Assembly (NCBI GenBank): GCA_016490735.1 | Contig: JAEMWC010001426.1 | Location: 5,001-69,000, forward strand | Reading direction: 5' to 3' | Length of the DNA stretch: 64,000 nucleotides | Source of the DNA: Pachyseris speciosa | Lineage: Eukaryota; Cnidaria; Anthozoa; Scleractinia; Pachyseridae | Part shown: positions 49,901 to 59,800 of the stretch, one piece after another | Numbering within the stretch: the first letter of the stretch is position 1 | Layout: the number at the start of each line of letters is the position of its first letter | Position numbers and translations under genes: made by a program | The notes under the pieces: model-generated | Databases searched by the model: none | Told to the model about the DNA's origin: nothing | What the model saw: the letters and a program-made list of their open reading frames with translations, nothing else

Positions 49901-52900
49901 TTCACAGTTTTAGTAGTTCCAATAGGAAGTGAAGTGCTGCCCTGTACAGTCACCTTTGCCTATATCCAGTTAAGGCTGTGCTCTGGTGGCACCCTAAGGC
50001 AACTAGCTAATGTTTGGGTGAACTCTGGTGACTGCTAAAAATTATTTGTTGCCCAGCCAGGCACTCCTTTAAGTCCAGTGTGCAACACAACAGGCCAAAG
50101 TTCTTCCAACACGAAGTTTCGATGATTTTAGAACATATAGCACAATCTTCTTACACGTTTATACAAGCTGTGCAAGCTGCACAAATCTGCTCAGGCTGGC
50201 ATCTCTTTGCATTGATCTTGCCATAAACTTTGTTATGCAAATTTATTTTGAAGTTTGTTACAATTTGAATTATTCACTTTGCATTTGCATTGTTTAAACA
50301 AGGCCATAATAGCGTGATCAGAATTACTGAAATTACCAGTATTCATCAGTGCAGAACCTCTTGCTGGGCAAGTTACATGTATAATAAATTCTGATTGGTC
50401 GCCTTGCTCAAGTATTAACTTGCTTCATTTGTCTCGACCGTTGAAGCAGTTCGCCTTGGTGGGCACTTCACATGGTCCATTCACCTTGTTGGGCAAGTAA
50501 TAATTCAGTTTGTTTGCCTTGGTGGGCAATTTACTCAATTCATTAGCTTTGTTGGGCAAGTAATAATTCAGTTCGTTTGCCTTGGTGGGCAATTTACTAG
50601 ATTCATGCAAGTCTTGTCACCCAGGGAGACTTTGTACATATTAGGGGCCTGGGAACTGCTAACAAACAATGACACAGCAAAATGGATAACTTCAAGATTG
50701 AGATTCAGGACAGGATTAGAAAGCTACCCTGTGCAGGCAGCAATTAAGATGCTTGCATAATTAATTATGGGTCAAGTGCATCAGCCAAGTCAATGTCATG
50801 TCCAGGTTACAACACAGAAAAACAATGGAGCCTTAACCCAAGTGATCATTAGTTACACAATATAGAACTGACACAATAGAATGCCATAGAATTAACTTGC
50901 CATGTTAAGAAATGTTGTATCTGTTATATCTAAAAAAAAACCATTGAGGACATATCCACATCTCCGCCCAGGACACGAGACTAACTTTTCAGCTTACTAG
51001 CCCAGTCAGGCTAGTGACAGGTTTGATTCACTAGCCAAAACAAATTTTTCACTAGCTAGACTTGTTTACCAGAAATTAATCCTGTCAAGCAGCTTCAGTT
51101 AGGTTTTTCTTTTTCAACAACAGTACTGATTTGCAACTTATTAGAAATAGGTATGTTTTACATTCATAAATTAAATTCTTTAAAATACCTTGAAGAGACA
51201 ATATGGTTACAAATTTAACATAGCTATAGTGTATGGACCAAACTAACTTTTGAATTGGATGTTAGAATATTTCTTTACCCCAGTTAAGTCCAAAATTCTT
51301 ACATCAGGCACACAACAGTCTCTTAACACAGCAGTTTAAATACCAAAAACAGATACATGTACTGTTACAAATGCAAAATGTGATCTGGGTTTTAATGGGC
51401 TTCAAATAAGATAACTCACTAGAACAAAGACAAATTACTGACATGCAACGTTTTGCAGACATTTTATTGCAACTGTGCAATTTCATGTGCCAAATTAAAA
51501 AATAAAACTATTATTTTTCTACTTGTCAGTGGTTGCTTAGCTTAGCATCTGCATCTGTGTTGTTTGCCTGTTATTGAGCTGTACTGTAAGTGTTTCTACA
51601 GTGGAGACACCAAGTGTTAACATGAAGTCACGCAAGATCCTGTTAAGACAAGAATTACCTCTTTCACAGCAGGGTGTTTGGACAGGGAAAATGAGGCAAA
51701 TCTCAATGACCAGCAGTAAATTGGGGAAATGTCAATTGTTTGTTCACTTGCACAATTCAATTTCCCTTTGTGATACATTTGAAGTTGTCATTTGATTTCC
51801 CTCTGGTCGTCTAGTGCTTGGAAGTTTTTACTAGTCTGTGGCTAGTTTGCTACCATTAGTCTTGAGCCCTGTCCACCACTCTCCTTTTATCTATGAAAGT
51901 AGAATTAATACCATGTACTCCTGACAACAGAGCATCCCCAAGTAATTTTTGAATTGTATCCTGCACTTACATCAGCTTTTCCACTTAGTAATGCTCCACC
52001 ACTCCTCACCTCTGCCTCTGAAAACAACTTGGAAAGAAATACAAACTCAAGGGGCTTAATTATGGGATTTTCATTAATATTTCAGACATACACTGGACAG
52101 TATAGAAACCCCAGAGAAAGGCAAGCACCATTCAAGATGATAGATGATTTTCTTGCAACTCTGGAAGTTAGCAGCTTTGTAGCCTTGAATTTTGACAATT
52201 ATGACAAGGAACCAGTCATTGGCAAAGTCCTTTCAATAGAGGAGAACCACTTCCAAGTGCATTATTGGAAGGGAACATACTTAGGCAAGTGATCTCAGCA
52301 AAGAAAAGCAGAGCCTCAGCCATGGATGGAAAGGCTTCCTAAAACATGCAGTGTGTAGTTCTTTGGATCCCAGTAAAAGAAAGTTGAACTTTTTTCAAAT
52401 AATTTTATGTAACCCAGGGTAATTTACAAACAAAGCATTGTCATTGACTGAGGACTGTAAGACACAGAAGTAGAACTGGTAATTTTGTAAAATTAATGTT
52501 CTTTTATAAAAATATTGATAATTAATAATTTGAACTTGCGTGGGTAGGAATCTTAGATGATATTAATTATATGTCTTCAAGTCATCCAAGAATTTGTGCA
52601 TTTTTGATAACAGAAAGTAAATGTAAGGGGTGGGACAAAACATTTCTGAAAATTTCTGATCATTTACATGGTGTAAAGGTCTGCAGAATTTCTGCAGCAT
52701 CTGATCATTGAGAGATCTGCAGAATTTCTGCGGCATCTGATCGTTGAGGGTGCTGCAGAATTTCTGCGGCATCTGGTCATTTAGGAGGTGCAGAATTTCT
52801 GTGGCATCTGATCATTTAGGGGTGGAGAATTTCTGCAGCATCTGGTCATTTAGGAGGGTGCAGAATTTCTGCGGCATCTGATCATTTAGGGGTGCAGAAT

Positions 52901-53854
52901 TTCTGCGGCATCTGGTCATTTTAATAGGGGGTGCAGAATTTCTGCGGCATCTCATCATTTAGGGGGATGCAGAATTTCTGTGGCATCTAGTCATTTTCAT
53001 AGGGGGTGCAGAATTTCTGCGGCATCTCATCATTTAGGGAGCTGCAGAATTTCTGTGGCATCTAGTCATTTTCATAGGGGGTGCAGAATTTCTGCGGCAT
53101 CTCATCATTTAGGGAGCTGCAGAATTTCTGCAGCATCTGATCATTTAGGGGGTGCAGAATTTCTGCGGCATCTCATCATTTAGGGAGCTGCTGAATTTCT
53201 GCATCTGATCATTTAGGGGGTGCAGAATTTCTGCGGCATTGACATCCACAGATTTTTTGTAGGATTCAACCCAAATGATTATCATAATAGTGATGACATT
53301 CAATTTTCTTGGACATGCTCCACATTGCAGAAATAAATAAGTCCTTATACTTGATCCTTAAAAAGCGTCCGTGACAACACACTAATTTCAACTTTTCTTA
53401 AAAATCTGCCGACAAAAACTGTAGATTTATCTTAAAAAAAGCTATTTTGGAAAAACAAAATATTTGGGAAAGCGTTGAATACTGAGCTGAGAAGTGTTTA
53501 GCCGTTTTTTTTTTTTTTTTTTTTTTTTGTAGTCGACATTAATTTATACCTAATATGGTGTTTTAGATTTTTTTAATAGTTTGATCCATTTTTTATACAA
53601 ATATACCACTATATATAATCCTTTTTGTCACATTCACAACTATGAACAAAAGCAATTTTATATGAACTCTATCTTAACCATATGTTTGTTCCATCATTTT
53701 AATATCCCTGTTTCAATTCACTTTTCAGATAAAATTATTATTTTATCCAGGGAAAGTCCATGTTCTAATAAATTAAGGATACATGTAAATATATTTTTTT
53801 ATCATACCTTCTGTAATTACTGTAAATATTTTGAAGTAGAAATAAAGACTTATT

Positions 53855-53887
<33 letters not shown>

Positions 53888-56800
53888 CTGTTCGATTCAC
53901 GTACTATACCTCGCCGGTTTTACGTTGACGTAAAAATGTATTTCACTACTTCTCTTGCATTGCGAAGAACTCAGAGGTAACGGTCCACAACATTTTTCCT
54001 TTAAAATTCCTTGAATGATACTTTTTTATTCCCCTCGTATGTTGTTTTCTTGCAATGAAACTTAATGTACGAGAATTGTTATAGCTGCCTAACAAATGAC
54101 CATAATTTCCCTATTAATGACAGCAAACAGCCATTTTTCTACAAAAGAGATGGCTCCATTTGCAGTTAAATTGTATTGAAGTAGGCTTTTATTTCCGGTA
54201 AATTCATTGGAATCTTGTGTAGTGTAATAATTACTTATACGTGTGTTGTAATGTATCCTCTGCGTTCACGTGTTGCTTACAGGAGCCTCAGTTTGATTCC
54301 TTATTTTATTTGTTTCTTAAATTAAATCACTCCCTTTTTCAGGAAGCACCCTAAAGAATGTTCGAGTTTGTCTACGTTCTTACCAACATCCTCGCTGAGT
54401 GAGTTTCAGACCTAAGTAGAACAGTAGCCTGCTGGAGATAGTTCTTGTCAGAGGTGCTCACATTTTCGAGATCTGGTCGAGAGCCGTTCAGGCCGCCTGG
54501 TCCATTTCCATATCCCAATGTCGTGTATATCTTGTTTTGCTTGTCCATGGCTAACGTATCGTCCACTCCCCTTACCAAACCAAAAATAGGGTTCCCACGC
54601 TTCGGGTACCCGCCGATTGTGAAGACATGAGAGTGGTCGGCGGTTACAGTGATCAGCGTTTCGTCTGACAGAGAAAGAAACACATTCATAGAAACACTCG
54701 GCAAGTAAAGTTCAAAACTCATCCAAAACACACATTCCAGCAAAATCGCAAGAAAGGTAAGGATTAACTAACCTGCGATCAGGTGTTCTTCTCTTCCCCC
54801 CCCCCCCCCCCCTCACGCCTTTTTTTTCTTTTTGAGGGAGGTGGGGGGGGGGGGTACAAAAGGAAAAGAGAACGTCTGATCGCACTTTAATTAATTCTTA
54901 CCAGTAATGCATAGCCAAAATAAAAATAAATATTCAATGTTATGTTTCCAAGTTTGAAGGCATGGTTCCAGCTTTCAGATCTCTCAATTTCAAACTTAAG
55001 TCTGAGTATAACTTAACTCTCCTTACTTATAGTGGAAGGAACAACCTTCCCAGGGCTCTCTCCTACTCGATCCAGACGAAATGAGAACCCTGGGAACGAG
55101 GATGTGGAAGGAGTCGAATGAGTTAAGCCTTAGCTTTTGCTGCGGAGAGGGTACAGAACTGAGGGTAGAAACAAGTGCATTTCACGAGAACATTGTTAAG
55201 AAATCCAATGTTTACCTCTATTAACTATCTGTAACGTCCTAGCAACCGCTTTATTCATTGCAATAGCATCAGTAAGAGCTGTGACAGCCCGGCCAGCGTG
55301 ATGTCCGTGATCAATGCGCCCTCCTGAAAACGGAAAAAGCAAGAAAAATTACATCCTTCATTCTGCTACTTGAAGACTTCATGTGGCGCATACCTATGGA
55401 TCCGTCTCTAATAATCTTACAATACATCTTGTTTTAGAAAGAAATAGACCGGAGCACCAATCAAAGTGCATAATAAAATGACTCCGTTTTAAATGTACTG
55501 AGTTATTAACAAATAAAGGTGAAAAAATACGCCGTCACGCGCTCACGTTTTCCACAAAGCATTAAAGTTAGTAGTTCAAGTCAGTCAGTGTTTTACAGAG
55601 GGCGGAATTAATCAAATGAATCAACAGGTATAACGCAAGAATAAAATCAATGTTTTTGGACGTTAAATCTGTTGTTTTCTAGGGTTCTTCTTGCAGTTGC
55701 ACTCATCGTTGTTTTAACTCTTTCTTATAATTACAGGACTGTAGCAGAGCAGAGACCGCCAAACCTTCAACTAACAGGAAGTATCCCTTAGGGTTCTTCT
55801 GCAGTATTTTGATGGCTTTCTCAGTCATCTCCTCGATCGACGGCTCCCCACCTTTGTCAGAAGCGCGATTCACCTCGTACTGCATATGTGAGTACTCAAA
55901 GAGCCCTACGAAAGAAAGAAAACACCGTCAACATGCTGGTACCCTTGGTGTATGAAATCTGACAACTATAATAATTGTCAACAGTAATTAGCATTTAGTA
56001 CTCATCTGTCACGTCTGTGGGACAAAGAAGCAAACCTGAGTTCTCAGCTAGAAAGCACCTTACGACCTTCCATACAAAGACTGCTTGCAATCGGTTTTTC
56101 TCTGGATTTCTCTCTTGACATAATCTCTCTTGCTCACCGGAGAAAAAAGGGGACGAGAAGGATTGGGACGGGACAAGGGGAGGTGAGAACAAACCCTTTC
56201 CTTGTCTCGCCCCAATCCCTTTCATGTAGACGGCGTTGTTTTGCGAACGTCTGCGCTGGGATGAGAACTCGACGGATTTTAGAGAAAAGGAGAACTGCTA
56301 GCAGGCTATTCCATACACCACTCCGAAGGTTAAAAGAATTAAGTGATTCCTGGGATATTCCATGGCCGGTTCCTGAAAGGTGTATATAACCCTATTCCAG
56401 CGATAAATCTGCCTTATTCCAAAAGGTATTCCTGGAATAAGACAGATTTATCCCTGGAATAGAGTTATTACACCTTTCAGGAATTGGCCCTGGAATATCC
56501 CAGGAATAACTTAACTCGAAAGCATTACATGACTAGTATGTGATCACATAAAGCAACTTAATCGAAGATGGACTTTCTTGACATACCTATCACGTGATCG
56601 ACCTTCTCCACATCGATCTGGTCAAACTGAGTTTTGTTCCACACGTACAGTGAGTTGTTATGATTATCAAGCCACATCTGAGTCAGATCTCTCCCATCCA
56701 GTCTCTCTCCTTTCTTATCCGGGTACTCGGGGTCTGTTTGATTATTATGGAAAAATTTTCTGCGGCCACCACCGAATACCACCTCCATACCATCACCGAA

Positions 56801-59800
56801 GGGGAACTCAACGAGTTGCAAAGCTGTGACAGAATATATAGGATGTATGACAGGATCGGATATATTTCTCGATTCACGCTCGAAATTCTCGGTTAACCTT
56901 TAATGATATGCTGTATGAGCGTGCAGGAGTTGTTTATGCAGCAAAAATAGACAAAACGTTTTATCTTTGTTTTGTTTGTTTGTTTGTTTTTTTGTATGTG
57001 TGTTTTGTGTAGATAACATTAAGTGCTTTTTTCAATAAATGACATTTACTCTTCGCGTGTAACTTAAATTGTTATGCGTACTTACATGTAAGTACTTAAT
57101 CGCTCATCATCCTTGACCACGATATGAAATGAACTTCGAAACTATTCGAACAAGCTACAATAATCCAAAATCCCAGCCGAAGAGTCTGATTGAAAGAATG
57201 TTGAATGACGAGAACTTTATGCGATTTTCTGCATGCTACAATCTGTGCTCCACACACATTTGCATATGACGGTAAAAAAAAATAAAATTAAGTGAATAAA
57301 TGACCTTTATTTACTCTCGGCGGTATGTATAGCACACAAAGGCTAGTAGGGCCGAGCAAATACATGAAAGGAGTGAATCAGTAATATAAACAAGTGTTCC
57401 ACGTCTACCACATCTTGATGTCCTCTGTGTATTATAAGAGCACAAACCCACGGTCCGATGAAAGCTATTGATTTTATACATTGCTTGGACATTAGTTATC
57501 CAGCGCAAGATCAGAATTATTTTCAAAAATCACTGTATTGATGATTTTGGTTCAGCCTCTTTACCCCATTTATGATATGTAACAAGACAGCACGCCTATT
57601 CGCTAAAGCAAGGCTATGAAGGCTTCTGCTTGGCTAACAATCCGCCACCTTACTTACTTCAAAATTGCTCCCAAGGCAGATTTTTCTGGGCATAATGACC
57701 TCTTTATATTCTATGATCAAACTCTTCACAACCAATTAAAACGCGAATTTTCAGTAGTATAGCACTATTGTATAAATTTAATGGCAAATTACTTCAGTGT
57801 AATTACCAATATCCTTGCAGTTGGATCCGTCGTCCTTTGCTTTTTCCTCGATATCCTTATCAGCCTCCCAGTTACGGTCAGTCGAGTGCGCGTACGCGGC
57901 AGCAGGAGTCGCGTGGGAGACACGCGTGGTGGTCACGATTCCTGTTGACATCCCAGCCTTCTCAGCAAGTGCGAGGATGGAAACAATCTTTCTTTGTTCT
58001 GTTAAATCTGCGCAGTAACCCCTTCTGGCGCTTTCGTCAACACCGATAATCCCTTTAGACATAGGAGCAAAAGAGGAGGAAATTTAGATTTAAGCGCAAG
58101 ACTGACATGCTCCGCCAGCCACGCGGGCCGCTGCATGAAGCCGATCTCTGGTCACAAACACAACAGTCCATATACACCCCTTACTGTTAAAAAAAAAAAC
58201 TCTATTGATTACCTTACTGTATCCCAAACGGCAAAGTTGTGAATAAAAATTATTAGAAAATAATGCTTGTTTATTGAACATTTTTAGTGCGCTATTAGAA
58301 TAGTTATTACTAGCTTTAATCTCTTCATTCATGTCTTATTATTATTAGTATTATTATTGTTATTTTTATTTTCATATGTGAAACTTTTCTATCTTTAATG
58401 TATTTACTGACTTTTTCCGTGTCTTTGTAATTTATTTTAATTAGAATTTAGATGTAAGCCTCCCTGATGAGCTCATTTAGCTCTTGGGGCAAACATAATG
58501 TAAATACGTTTAAATGAAAAAAAGAAAATAATAATCTCTGCTTGCAACTGGGCATGATTCTTAAGGGAAGGTGAAAAACTAATTTTTTCGGTAGAGAATC
58601 AGTTACAGTCAAAGCAAGTTACCTGCATTGGTTTTAATTCCACTCAGGAATGCTGTGGCCGTACTTGCAGAATCAGGTACTTGTTGATCAACAGCGTAAG
58701 TTTTAGCCAGAGCTGACCAAGGAAACACCTCCCAGCTCAGCACATTTTCCTCTCCTTTGTCTCCTTTCAGTTGCCCATCAAGAAACCGAGTGGCGGTGAT
58801 GGTAGTCGGGCCCATTCCATCACCCAAAAACAAAATCACACTCTTAGCGGTGTCGTTGTTTGGTTTGAGTTTGAGGTTGTCCTTGACGAGCTTCACACCT
58901 TCCTTATACCAGGAATTGTCGTCTTGATTTCGCAAAATATCACGGCTGACGCCTGTGGAGGACGAGAAAAAGATCTAGACACAAAAACACTCGAGTGCAT
59001 GGGAAGGGTTAGCACCGGCGCGAAGGTGTGTGAAAGCCCTTGCTATAGGGAAATCCTCGAGACAAATGCAGGTCCATTTTTTTGCAATAACAGAGGGGTA
59101 AAATTCTTTAGCGGAGGCGAGTTTTGAAAACCCGTAGAATATCACGTTCAGAAATTTAGTAAAACCTTTGTTCAAACAATATTTGTAAACAAAAATTTAT
59201 AGCGGAGCTCCGGCTGCCCGAAGGGCCACCTAGCGGAGCACCATACTCTTAGCAACCCGTGAATTGCTTTTCTCATGGTAATTGCGGCTAGCTCGTGGGT
59301 GCGCACGACTCAGAAGTTGAAAAACATGGCTAGCTGTATTGCTCGCGGGCGCATAGTCACGACGACAACGAAATTGCCCAACATGGAGGCCTAGTTAGTC
59401 CGGTTTGGTTTACAGCAGTGTGCCGTTCCCAGAAGGGAAAAACAGCTTTTTAAAAACTGTAAATCGAAAGAAGAAGTTCAAAGGAACACTCGCCAGCATA
59501 AACAGTGGAAATCAGTCAGTTCATGGCGTAGAAATCCCTCTTCGATGACAGATTGTGGTTTTGGCAAGGCGGACAACTTTAGATGTGCCTTTCGCAGATC
59601 ACTTGTAATCATCACAAGAATCGAAATGTTTGAGCTCTTCTTGGAATTCATACTACCAAAAATTGCAAGTTTGAATGTGAATTTTTTACTGTGCTTTATA
59701 TTTAATTGACCGATTAGTTGTATTCGAAGTAACTTTAGCGAAATTTGCGAAAACGTGCTTAGTTTGGTTAATGAATTGTGCTTCAATTCATAAGATTCGC

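Larger units (their letters stand above)
35393..54383. other. alkaline phosphatase intron 7, with an about 18 kb insertion
   Basis: 35393-35860 aligns with 62782-63250 and 53930-54200 aligns with 63330-63620 in the paralogous gene, where the two parts are less than 100 bases apart. The extra 35860-53930 holds the repeats listed separately. I see no host exon in it. Confidence 0.8.

Noticed and set aside
52980..53183. Ser/Arg/Ile-rich ORF
   Set aside because: Reading of the 34 bp minisatellite.
58771..59127. 118-codon plus-strand ORF
   Set aside because: Antisense of phosphatase exon 2 running into the intron.
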